Positions 19,457 through 27,489 of a stretch of 64,000 nucleotides of DNA are shown here, piece after piece; position 1 is the stretch's first letter; every line of letters begins with the position of its first letter. The notes below the pieces were generated by a model. That model saw only the letters and a list, made by a program, of their open reading frames with translations. It was not told the origin of the DNA and made no database searches. Position numbers and translations under genes: made by a program. Origin of the DNA: CAWDVB01 sp963824105 (lineage in GTDB: Bacteria > Actinomycetota > Actinomycetes > Propionibacteriales > Nocardioidaceae); the NCBI GenBank assembly GCA_963824105.1, contig CAWGNN010000005.1, forward strand, positions 93,447-157,446, read 5' to 3'.

Positions 19457-19669
19457 ATGCTCGAGTTCATTCGCAAGGTTGTGGCCCGTAAGAACGAGGA
19501 TGGCGCATCCGCCGTCGAGTACGGTCTGCTGGTCGCGGCCATCGCCGCCATCATCATCATCGTCGTCTTCACCCTCGGCAAGTACGTCAAGGGCGCCTTC
19601 ACGCAGACCTGTGACGCCTTCGCCACGAGCGGAAGCCTCACCGGCACGGTCAGCGGCACCTGCAGCTGA
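19457..19669 (+). CDS. flp: Flp-type pilin precursor
   Basis: The major pilin of the Tad pilus, 70 aa as written from ATG 19457, which has GGGAG 6 nt upstream. A short basic leader ends in EDG, followed by ASAVEYGLLVAAIAAIIIIVVF: cleavage is expected after Gly, leaving the conserved Glu5-Tyr6 pair and a long hydrophobic helix. The mature C-terminus has two Cys that could form a disulfide. It stands alone, with its own upstream region and a strong terminator, as expected for a highly expressed pilin. Confidence 0.93.
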   Translation: MLEFIRKVVARKNEDGASAVEYGLLVAAIAAIIIIVVFTLGKYVKGAFTQTCDAFATSGSLTGTVSGTCS

Positions 19670-19685
19670 TCCCATCGGATTCTGA

Positions 19686-19726
19686 GCGAACGGGGCGGCC
19701 AGTCCGAGACCGGCCGCCCCGTTCGC
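19686..19726 (+). terminator. Strong intrinsic-type terminator after flp
   Basis: A perfect 15-bp stem (left arm 19686-19700, right arm 19712-19726, core GGGGCGGCC / GGCCGCCCC) with an 11-nt loop lies 17 nt after the pilin stop, followed by a pyrimidine-rich stretch. It isolates flp from the second pilin gene. Confidence 0.85.
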
Positions 19727-19794
19727 CTTCTCTGATCGATCACCGCCGCGATCCACGGCTGGGAAGCCAGGCATCTTCACACGAAGGGGGCACC

Positions 19795-20011
19795 ATGTCC
19801 TGTAACCGGATCATCCGCACGCTGCGGCGAGCGCAAGCGAGACGAGCGAGGAGCATCGGCAGTCGAGTACGGCCTGCTGGTGGCCGCGATCGCCGCCATC
19901 ATCATGGTCGTCGTCTTCACCCTCGGCAAGTACGTGCAGCAGACGTTCTCGCAGACCTGCACAACGTTCCACGACCAGCTCACCGCTCCAGCCAGTGGCA
20001 GCTGCACCTGA
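19795..20011 (+). pseudogene. flp: Second Flp pilin gene, interrupted by a +1 frameshift
   Basis: ATG 19795 has a good AAGGGGG site and reads a basic leader (IIRTLRRAQA) typical of Flp. The conserved pilin core DERGASAVEYGLLVAAIAA and the whole mature region to the TGA at 20009-20011 are in the next frame; the switch lies around 19838-19842. The core frame has no ATG, GTG or TTG back to an upstream stop codon. One extra base would explain it. Because every residue of the core is intact, the change is recent, a sequence error, or programmed. If functional it would be a minor or alternative pilin. Confidence 0.8.
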
Positions 20012-20021
20012 GGCGACCGCG

Positions 20022-21260
20022 TCACTGTGTGACCAGCGGCTCCTGAGTCAGCCCGACGCGCACTTCGGCGGTCGGGTGCGTCGCGAACCACCAGTAGAGC
20101 AACCTCGGCGGAGCGGGATCGGCCAACGACCGTAGTGCCAAGGCTTGCTGCACCTTGACGAAGCCCTTGCTGTCCCCCGTGGCGGCGAGGGCTTCGGCGT
20201 CTGCGCGCAGCTCGACCTGTCTGCTGGCGGCGTTCTTGAGCGGAGCGACGAGCAGGGTCACCACGGCCACGACTGCGAGTCCCGCCGGCACCCAGACGAA
20301 GGCTCCACGACGCCGCTCCGCCGACCCGGTCCAGCGGCCCACCAGGAGCCCCAGCAGATTCACCCCCGCGAAGATCGCGAAGGCGGCGGTCAAGGTGCCA
20401 TGGAGCACGTCCTGGTTGCGCTCGTGGGCCACCTCGTGGGCCACGATGACATTGATCTCGTCCGGTGGCAGCGAGACCAACAGGGTGTCGTAGAGCACCA
20501 GACGCTTGCTGCCCCCGAAGCCGGAGACATACGCGTTGAGTGCGGTGGTGCGCTGCGACGCGTCCACGACCAGGATGTCGCTGAGCGAGACTCCTTCGGA
20601 GGCCGCGGTCGCCATCAGCTGGGTACGCAACGGCCCATCGGGCAGACGATGGAAGTTGTTGTACAGGGGCTCGACGACCACGGGGTAGACGAATGACCCG
20701 GCGACCACCAGCCCAGCGAGCAGCGAGGCGGTCACCGGAGCCCACCAGCGTCCCGCACGGCGGAGTGCGGCGAGGATGACCAACGCCACGGCGAAGTCGG
20801 CGACGGCCGTGACCCCGGCGGTGGTGAGCCGGTCTCCCAGCCAGCCGCTCATCGCCTGGTTGGTGAGCCCGTACTGCTCCTGGACCGAGTGCGCCCACCA
20901 ACCGGTCGGGAGGGTGACCACCCAGATCACGGCTCGGACCACGAGGACCGCGAGGGCGGTCACGACCCACCAGGGCAGCTTCTGGCCCCACGAGCCCAGC
21001 AGCGCGCGAATTCGGCGCGACGCACCCATCAGGACCAGCGCGAACAGGCTCAGGCCGAGGGAGAGCAGGCCGGGAACCCGCACCTGCGACGAATACGCCG
21101 CGGCCCGGGCGATCTGGTCGGGCGTGAACAGGGACTGCGGCGAGACCGGGGTGGCGCTCAGGCTCCACGGGATCCATGAGGTGCCGGCGATGACGAGAGC
21201 CACCAGGCCAACCAGGACGCCGTACATCTCGGGTCGGCGTGACCACGCGGGCTTGGGCAC
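20022..21260 (-). CDS. M48-family membrane zinc metallopeptidase (Ste24-like)
   Basis: A polytopic membrane protease of 412 aa. The catalytic motif HExxH is present in IVAHEVAHERNQDV, with a likely third ligand Glu in VELRADAEALA. About six hydrophobic segments flank it, as in CAAX prenyl-protease-like Ste24 proteins. The GTG at 21260 is chosen because the segment upstream overlaps the lipoprotein gene; the ribosome site is weak. It converges on the second pilin gene with an 11-nt gap. The substrate is unknown; a role in surface-protein turnover is only a guess. Confidence 0.85.
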   Translation of the reverse strand: MPKPAWSRRPEMYGVLVGLVALVIAGTSWIPWSLSATPVSPQSLFTPDQIARAAAYSSQVRVPGLLSLGLSLFALVLMGASRRIRALLGSWGQKLPWWVVTALAVLVVRAVIWVVTLPTGWWAHSVQEQYGLTNQAMSGWLGDRLTTAGVTAVADFAVALVILAALRRAGRWWAPVTASLLAGLVVAGSFVYPVVVEPLYNNFHRLPDGPLRTQLMATAASEGVSLSDILVVDASQRTTALNAYVSGFGGSKRLVLYDTLLVSLPPDEINVIVAHEVAHERNQDVLHGTLTAAFAIFAGVNLLGLLVGRWTGSAERRRGAFVWVPAGLAVVAVVTLLVAPLKNAASRQVELRADAEALAATGDSKGFVKVQQALALRSLADPAPPRLLYWWFATHPTAEVRVGLTQEPLVTQ

Positions 21261-21283
21261 GCTCAACTCTTGCAGACCGGTGG

Positions 21284-22459
21284 TTACCCGGCGAGCCGGC
21301 TCAGGGAGGCCCGCCACTGCTGGGTCAGCCGGGCCCGCGTGATTCCCAGGATCCTTCGCAGCGGCCGGGCGTCGCTGTCGGCCCGATCCGCGGCTCTGTA
21401 CAGCGCGAGCAGCCTGTCGGCACCGTAGTGGTTGGCGATCCACCGACAAGCCAGCCACGCGGACTCGTAGGCGACGCCCTCGGTCTGCGTCGAGCCGGCG
21501 AACGCATCTGGCCCGGGCAGGTGCCCAGGCGGCCCCGACCGGGCCACCTGCGTCAGCAGGTCGGCCGCGACGACTCGCACCGAAGCCGGATGCGTCGCGA
21601 AGGCGACGTAGTCGGCGTACCCCTCTTGCAGCCACATCGGGGTCCCCGATCCTGGCGCATCCAGGGCAACGTGTACCGCTTCGTGGGTGACCACGATCTG
21701 GGCGGCGAGTCCGGACAACCGGTCCATCAGCCCCGGATTGACCAGGATGGACCCGTGCTCGGCGCCGAAAGACGTCTCCGTGACGGCCGCAAGGGCCTTG
21801 GCCTCGGGTGACGTGGAGGCGAGCAACGCGGTGAACTCGGCGGCGCTGCGGGGCACCTCGATCACCAGGTCCCCTGCCGGAGGCGGGAGATAGCGCCCGA
21901 CATCGGAGCGGGCCTGGACCGCGTAGTCGAGGTACCGCCCGGTGGCGGCCGGATCAAGCGAGTCGACGACCACGCCGGGCGAACGGGCCACGTCAACGCG
22001 ACCAAGCAACCACAGGGGAAGGGAATGAGTGCCCGTGACGCGAGCAGTCAGGAACCACGCTCCCCCCTCCCCCAACGTCAGCACCATTGGCACCTGCGCC
22101 GCGAGCAAGCCCGGCTCCCCGGCCCGCCGCCACCGTAGGTCCACCGACACCTCCAGACGCGTCGGGTCGGCAGACGGCCTCGAGCCGAGGTACCGCAGCG
22201 AGATGCCGGAAAGCCCCAGACTTCGCACATTCGCGAGGAGATCGGCCAGTTCGGCGCCGGCCTGAGGGACGGCCGGGTCGGCAAGCTGCGAGAGCGCCGA
22301 CGTGTCCTGGTCGTCCAGCGCCTGGGCCAGTCCCTGCAGCAGCGTCGGCACGGCCAACGCCGGGTCGACCGGGGTGGTCGGATCGGGAGTACGGTTCGCC
22401 GCCGGTGAACAACCGGCGAGCATCGCGACGACGGCGACCCCCGCTATCAGGCGCCTCAT
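21284..22459 (-). CDS. Lipoprotein with HExxH metallopeptidase-like motif
   Basis: The N-terminus has a lipoprotein signal (LIAGVAVVAMLAGC, lipobox LAGC), so it is anchored outside the membrane. The C-terminal half carries VVTHEAVHVAL (HExxH) followed about 25 residues later by LQEGYADYVAF, the second Glu of a gluzincin-like zinc site. The N-terminal half resembles no domain I know. The length is 391 aa. It sits between the M48 protease and the NlpC/P60 hydrolase on the same strand, so the three may act together at the envelope. Confidence 0.8.
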   Translation of the reverse strand: MRRLIAGVAVVAMLAGCSPAANRTPDPTTPVDPALAVPTLLQGLAQALDDQDTSALSQLADPAVPQAGAELADLLANVRSLGLSGISLRYLGSRPSADPTRLEVSVDLRWRRAGEPGLLAAQVPMVLTLGEGGAWFLTARVTGTHSLPLWLLGRVDVARSPGVVVDSLDPAATGRYLDYAVQARSDVGRYLPPPAGDLVIEVPRSAAEFTALLASTSPEAKALAAVTETSFGAEHGSILVNPGLMDRLSGLAAQIVVTHEAVHVALDAPGSGTPMWLQEGYADYVAFATHPASVRVVAADLLTQVARSGPPGHLPGPDAFAGSTQTEGVAYESAWLACRWIANHYGADRLLALYRAADRADSDARPLRRILGITRARLTQQWRASLSRLAG

Positions 22460-22468
22460 CGGCGACGG

Positions 22469-23455
22469 TCAGCCCAGCCGGGTAGCACCAGCGAACGGCA
22501 TCGAGAAGACGGGCAGGATCGTCACGCCTTCGCGTGGGTTTGCGGCGTTGACGATCATCCCGTGACCGATGTAGATCCCGACGTGGCTGATCGGGCTGTA
22601 GTAGAAGACCAGATCGCCCGGCTGCAGCTGCGAGGCCGAGACGTGGCGGCCGTAGCTGTACTGAAGTGACGCCGAGTGCGGCAGCGAGACGCCTGCCTTG
22701 CCCCAGGCGACCATCGTCAGACCCGAGCAGTCCCAGCCGTTGGGCCCGGTGCCCCCGTACACGTAGGCGTCGCCCACCTGGGCGAGGGCAAAGTCGAGGG
22801 CGATCTTGGCGCGACCGGTGGCCGGGACCTCTTGAGCCAGGCGCACGGTGCTGCGGCTGACGGCTTGCGGCCTCGGCGGCGGTGCAGTGATCTGGGCCAG
22901 CAGCTGGCGCGCTTGTGCCGCCTTGGCGTCGAGAGTGGCCTTGTCCTGCTTCAGCTGCTGCTCAGTCTCGGCGATCGCCTGCAACTGGGTCTTGGCCGCC
23001 TTCTCCCGCAGGCTCAGCTGGCGAGCCTTGGCCACGAACGCCCGCATCGCGGTGTTCTGGTCGTCGGAGTACTCGAGCACGACGGTGAGCTGGGCCAGCA
23101 CCTGATCGGGGTTGTCGGAGAAGAGGACCTGGGCGGTCGAGGAGACGGTCTGCCCTTCGTAGTTCGCGACCACCACGGAGACGACCTGGTTCCGTGCCGC
23201 CTCGAAGGCCGCCTGTTGCCGGTCCAGGTCACCCTGCAGCGACGCCAGTCGCTGTTTGGCGGCGGTCAACTGGATCTTGGCCTGGTTGTACTGCTCGGAC
23301 GCGACCTCGGCCTCGTGCATCAAGGTGTTGACGCGCGTCTGCACGTCAGCGGGGCTGGGATCGGCTGCGGCGCCGGGCGCCGAGAAGATCAGCGTCGAAG
23401 AGAGCAATCCCAGGGTCGCCGCAGCCACGGGAAGTCGCATGCGGCGAGACATCAC
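22469..23455 (-). CDS. NlpC/P60 peptidoglycan endopeptidase with coiled-coil N-terminus
   Basis: A secreted cell-wall hydrolase (signal peptide ending in GAAAD). Residues 35-190 form a long coiled coil like that of RipA-type proteins, which keeps the enzyme in check or binds partners. The catalytic domain has Cys in GWDCSGLTMVAW and His in ISHVGIYIGHG. It cuts stem peptides of peptidoglycan, probably between D-Glu and diamino acid. Length 328 aa is typical. Confidence 0.92.
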   Translation of the reverse strand: MMSRRMRLPVAAATLGLLSSTLIFSAPGAAADPSPADVQTRVNTLMHEAEVASEQYNQAKIQLTAAKQRLASLQGDLDRQQAAFEAARNQVVSVVVANYEGQTVSSTAQVLFSDNPDQVLAQLTVVLEYSDDQNTAMRAFVAKARQLSLREKAAKTQLQAIAETEQQLKQDKATLDAKAAQARQLLAQITAPPPRPQAVSRSTVRLAQEVPATGRAKIALDFALAQVGDAYVYGGTGPNGWDCSGLTMVAWGKAGVSLPHSASLQYSYGRHVSASQLQPGDLVFYYSPISHVGIYIGHGMIVNAANPREGVTILPVFSMPFAGATRLG

Positions 23456-23633
23456 GAGAAGGGCTCTCCTATCGAGGGCTCGAGGGGCCGGCCCGCTTCA
23501 CCATGAACCCCGGTCGCCCACCAGAGTAGGTGGCGTTGCCCGGACGGGCAAAACCGCCGCTCGGCTGGGAAAGCAACACATCTGTCACTCGTGTCACACA
23601 GGCACCAGAGGCCATTCCTGTCACACGCCTTCC

Positions 23634-23831
23634 TCAGGCGGAGGCTTGGTCCGCGGGACCGACCATCCGAAGCGGCGGCACCAGCCCGGCCTGCGACAGC
23701 GCCTCCAACGCTCGGGTCTCCTCGTCGTCGAACCCACCGTGGGGCGGTGCCCCCAGGAGGACGGTCACGACGCAGTCGCCGCATCGCAGGCCGCGCACCT
23801 GACAGGTCTCACAGTCGATCGTCGTGCTCAT
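23634..23831 (-). CDS. Small Cys-rich conserved actinobacterial protein
   Basis: A 65-aa protein that begins STTIDCETCQVRGLRCGDCVVTVLL, giving CxxC plus CxxC motifs suitable for zinc or iron binding; the rest is a short helical region. I recall similar proteins of unknown function next to NlpC/P60 genes in other actinobacteria. ATG 23831 has a GGAGAG site in the upstream tandem repeat. Confidence 0.75.
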   Translation of the reverse strand: MSTTIDCETCQVRGLRCGDCVVTVLLGAPPHGGFDDEETRALEALSQAGLVPPLRMVGPADQASA

Positions 23832-23833
23832 CG

Positions 23834-23860
23834 GGCTCTCCCTGGCTCTCCCTGGCTCTC
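23834..23860. repeat. 10-bp tandem repeat, 2.7 copies, in a 5-prime leader
   Basis: GGCTCTCCCT is repeated twice and then partly, directly upstream of the small Cys-rich gene (minus strand). On the coding strand it gives repeated AGGGAGAGCC, so each copy carries a possible ribosome binding site; copy number could change translation. Confidence 0.8.
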
Positions 23861-23934
23861 ACAGCATTGCCTTGGTGGGCCAGCGCTGCTGGCCGGCCAT
23901 CTTCACCATCGCACCCACCACCGACAAAGCCGAG

Positions 23935-25287
23935 CTAGGGAGATCTCGCGGGCTCCGGCTTTGCGGACAACCGCCTGGCCAGCAGGAACCAGACCGTCAG
24001 CCAGAGGGCTGCGGTGAGGAGCAGAGTCGGGACCGATGCGGCCGGGTAGTCGCGCAGCAGCAGGTAGATCGCGTTCGGCTTCCACTCTTGTCCCGGGTAC
24101 TTATCGACGATGTCGAGAGGGAGGTACAGCGCTCCGAAGGAGATGGCTGCGAACTGCGCGGCGCTGACCCACGGGACCAGCCGTCGGGTCCACCTGCCGG
24201 CGCGAGGGTAGGTGGTGACGTAGAGCGGAGCGATGCAAGCCAGCGGCTCCAGCGCCAGCCGGTACCCCCAGAACCCGTACCCCCCGGTGTAGCCGTTCAG
24301 CCCCACCTGCGCGAGCAGGTACACCACGCCGCCCAAGGCCAGCATCTTGGTCCACCCCGGAGCGGCGCGGAATCCCCGGACCACCGCGGGCAGCAGGACG
24401 ACGACAAGTGGGGTCCACCAGAGCCAGCCGTAGTCACCGGCGACGAAGAAGCCCAGCAGGTTGCGGAAGTAGCCCGACCCTTCCGGGACCATCGCCGAGT
24501 ATGCGTGCCCCACATAGACCCCTCGGGGGTCCCAGGTCCCGAAGACCAAGTGGTTCCACAGCGACAGCAGAGCCAGGCCGGCCAGGCTGGGCACTCCCAC
24601 TTTGAGGACGATCCGGAAGTCGCGGCGGATCAGGCCCATGCCCAGGCCCAGCACGGCGGCGATCAGAGCCTCGTGTGGGCGGGCGAGAATCCCGAGACCG
24701 AGGAAGGCCCCGGCGGCCCACCATCGCTCACGGCTGGCCGCCCAGGCCGCGCCGAGGATTCCCAGGACGGTGACCGGGTGCGTCCACAGTGCGGTCCCCG
24801 ACACCGTCCACATCGGGGTGGTGATCGCCACGATCAGGGTGCCCACCACGGCAACTGTCGGCGTGACGTAGCGCCGCACGGACAGCAGGAGCAGCACCAT
24901 GGCCAGCGCGGTCATGACGGCTGCCGCCAGGCCGCCCTGGAAGACACTGAAGGACGCGGCGCTGCCGGTCGACCCGAGGTAGAAGGGAACGGCGAGCAGG
25001 ATCTGGCCCGGCGTCCGCCCGATCACCACGTGTCCGCCGGCGCCCTGAGTCAACCAGTAGTTCGCCGCATCCCGGGGAAAGGTGACCCCGTCGAGCCACG
25101 GCAGCCCGGTGTGGGCGATGCGCCAGGCAGCCGCACTGTTGGCGATCGTGTCGTTGACCGCCTTCACGTCCGACACGATGGTCGGCACGTAGACCACCAG
25201 CAGTCCCACGAAGAGAGCAACCGGGGCAAGCCACGACCCAGCGAACCAGCGCTTTGTCTCCTGCCGCTCCCCCTCGACGGAACTCAT
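23935..25287 (-). CDS. Polytopic membrane protein, possible GT-C-type glycosyltransferase
   Basis: About ten to twelve hydrophobic segments over 450 aa, with a large loop after the first helix containing Asp residues (PWLDGVTFPRDAANYW), as in lipid-linked-sugar (GT-C) transferases. The C-terminus includes GFWGYRLALEPLACIAPLY. No catalytic motif settles the activity. Its neighbours include a broken protein O-mannosyltransferase gene, which fits a role in envelope glycosylation (inference). It overlaps the next upstream gene by 4 nt. Confidence 0.65.
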   Translation of the reverse strand: MSSVEGERQETKRWFAGSWLAPVALFVGLLVVYVPTIVSDVKAVNDTIANSAAAWRIAHTGLPWLDGVTFPRDAANYWLTQGAGGHVVIGRTPGQILLAVPFYLGSTGSAASFSVFQGGLAAAVMTALAMVLLLLSVRRYVTPTVAVVGTLIVAITTPMWTVSGTALWTHPVTVLGILGAAWAASRERWWAAGAFLGLGILARPHEALIAAVLGLGMGLIRRDFRIVLKVGVPSLAGLALLSLWNHLVFGTWDPRGVYVGHAYSAMVPEGSGYFRNLLGFFVAGDYGWLWWTPLVVVLLPAVVRGFRAAPGWTKMLALGGVVYLLAQVGLNGYTGGYGFWGYRLALEPLACIAPLYVTTYPRAGRWTRRLVPWVSAAQFAAISFGALYLPLDIVDKYPGQEWKPNAIYLLLRDYPAASVPTLLLTAALWLTVWFLLARRLSAKPEPARSP

Positions 25288-25526
25288 CGAGACTCCTGGC
25301 CCTCAGTCCTGTCGACCAGCTCGACCGCGTCGGAGCGACCGCACCAGCGACAGGTGACCGCGACCAAGCGCTCGGCCTGGTTCTCCGACTCCTCGACGGT
25401 CGGCTCCCCCGACAGATCGACGTGCCAGTACTCCGTCACGCGCAACTCCCGCACGACGTCGAAGCGGGTCTTGTTGCCGCATCCACCGCATCGCCAACGG
25501 GTGTTCGCGTCGGGCAGCGTGGTCAT
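25284..25526 (-). CDS. Small double zinc-ribbon protein
   Basis: An 80-aa protein with two CxxC pairs: WRCGGCGNKTRFDVV near the N-terminus and TCRWCGRSDAVELV near the C-terminus, together a likely four-Cys zinc ribbon. No helicase or RNA polymerase motif is present. It is coupled to the polytopic membrane protein gene (4-nt overlap). Function is unknown. Confidence 0.75.
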   Translation of the reverse strand: MTTLPDANTRWRCGGCGNKTRFDVVRELRVTEYWHVDLSGEPTVEESENQAERLVAVTCRWCGRSDAVELVDRTEGQESR

Positions 25527-25562
25527 CTTCCCCCTCGTGCCGGGATGTCGGTGGGCGCGAGT

Positions 25563-27362
25563 CTAGTGCGTGCTCCCCGTCGGACTGAAGTCGGTCCGGC
25601 GTGGGCGCCCGCCCGAGGTCGACGTCGAGTTGTCATCCGATGCGTTCCGCAAGCGCCAGTTCGGGAAGAAGACGCGCTCCACGTAATGCTGGTTCGACAT
25701 CGGCCGGCCGACCAGCGCCGGCCACTCCCAGGCGAAGTTGGCGATCACCAGCACGACGACCAGGACGACCGCCACCCGAGCGGGCGTGACCCTCCTCGCC
25801 GCCTCTCGAGCAGGCGCCACGAAGCGCTCCATCACCAGCACCAGCCCGATCACCGTGAACGGGATCATGGCGACGGCGTAGTAGGCGTAGATCGGCCGGT
25901 CGCCGTACCCGAGCCACGGCAGCCAGGTGGCTGCGACGCCCAGCAGCGGCACGGTGAACCGCCAGTCCCGCCGGGCCAGACAGAAGATAGATGCCGTCGA
26001 TCAGCGCCAGCGCGCCGAGCCACCAGAGGACGGGCGTCCCGAGCGCCATCATCGTCTCGGTGCAGGTGGACCCGATCGGCACCGAGCAGCCGTCGACGCC
26101 GACCGCGACGCCTTTGAGCAAGAGCGAAGACGAACGGGCGGGCGAGCAACGGCCAGGCCCAGGCGGAGGAGGACTCAAGATCGGATGGACCCCGCGCAGC
26201 GTCACGGTGTGGAACCGGTAGATGTCCTGGTGGTAGTGCCACAGCGCCCGGAAGGCATAGCCGATCTGGTCGACGATGCCGTGCGGCTGAACGTTGACCC
26301 AGGGCCCCCAGAAGGAGCCGCCGTAACGGGATAGGCCAGCGCCGGCGCGATCTGGTCGGCGTGGACGAGCCACGTGCGTCCACGAGGCGACGTAGACCAC
26401 GAACGCTAGGACGACCAGGTAGCCGAAGGCCGGAAGCCCGTCGACCAGCGCCGAACTCCAGAGCGCCCCGCGCACCCCGAGGGTCTTGCGACCCGGATGC
26501 GTCCCACCACACGAGTGACCAGCCCGAAGGCGGCGATGACGAAGAGTGCGCTCCACTTGGTGCTCACCGCCAGACCCGAAGGCGATCCCGGCGACGAGTC
26601 TCCAGGGCCTCCACCAGAGCAGCGGACCCCACGGCAGGTGGTCCCGACCGGTGTCGTGTCTCTCCAGGAGACGTCTTCGAAACCACTGCCGGTCGGCCAC
26701 CAGGGCCAGCACTCCGATCACCAGGAACAGCGTGAGGAAGATGTCGAGCATGGCGATCCGCGACATGGTGAACTCGAGCCCGTCGAAGGTGAGGAGCAGG
26801 CCGCCGGCACCGGCGAGGAAGATCGACCCGGTCAGCCGACGGAGCAGCCGGATCACGACTAGCACGACCAGCGTCCCGGCGATCGACACTGGGCACCCGC
26901 CAGCCGAACGGAGTTCGGTCCGACAGACGCACTCACCCGCTCCGATCAGCCACATGCCGGTGGGCGGGTGGACCGGGAATCCGGGGAGTTGGTCACCGCA
27001 TTAGTGACCGTCCCGAGGGTAATGCCCTGGTTCAGGCGTAACTGGGCGAAATCCACGTAACCGGTGACATACCCATGATGGATCAGCGGCCAGGCCCTCG
27101 CAGCGTAGTAGTTCTCGTCGCTGATCAGCCTGCTCGGCGTCCCGAGATCCCAGAACCTCATCACGCCGGCTATCGCGGTGATGCCGAGGGTGACCATCCA
27201 CCCCGCCAGGCGTCCCTGCAACTGAGGAACCGGCAGGAGCCGCTCTCGATCGATGTCCTCAAGGTGAGGTGCTTCGGAGACGCGCTCGGAAATGGCTCTC
27301 CCCCTGCTTCCTGGAACGTACGTCAGCGGTCGGGAGCATCCTAGGTGCGCGGACCGGTGCAT
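25563..27362 (-). pseudogene. Protein O-mannosyltransferase (PMT family), broken by many frameshifts
   Basis: Pieces of a PMT/GT39 protein lie in order in all three minus frames. They include RFWDLGTPSRLISDENYYAA (DE catalytic-like motif), FPVHPPTGMWLIG, GWRVPSV, SRIAMLDIFLTLFLVIG, LAVSTKWSALFVIAAFG, ALWHYHQDIYRFHT, AWAWPLLARPFVF, CTETMMALGTPVLWWLG and ARRDWRFTVPLLGVAATW. PMT enzymes mannosylate secreted proteins. At least eight frame changes are needed to join them. Each piece is well preserved, so the damage is either very recent or a local sequence problem. The true start is not clear, since no good start codon precedes the first piece outside the overlap with the divergent nuclease leader. 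Confidence 0.8.
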
Positions 27363-27489
27363 TCGTGGATATCGAGAGGTGCTCTGCCCTCCTGGGCCTA
27401 CCCGGTGCCCTATCCCGGCGCCTCATCTCACGCCCTGGTTCGCGCGTCGCGGTGCGGAACTGTCCGTTGCCGCCCCTAACGTCGTGACC

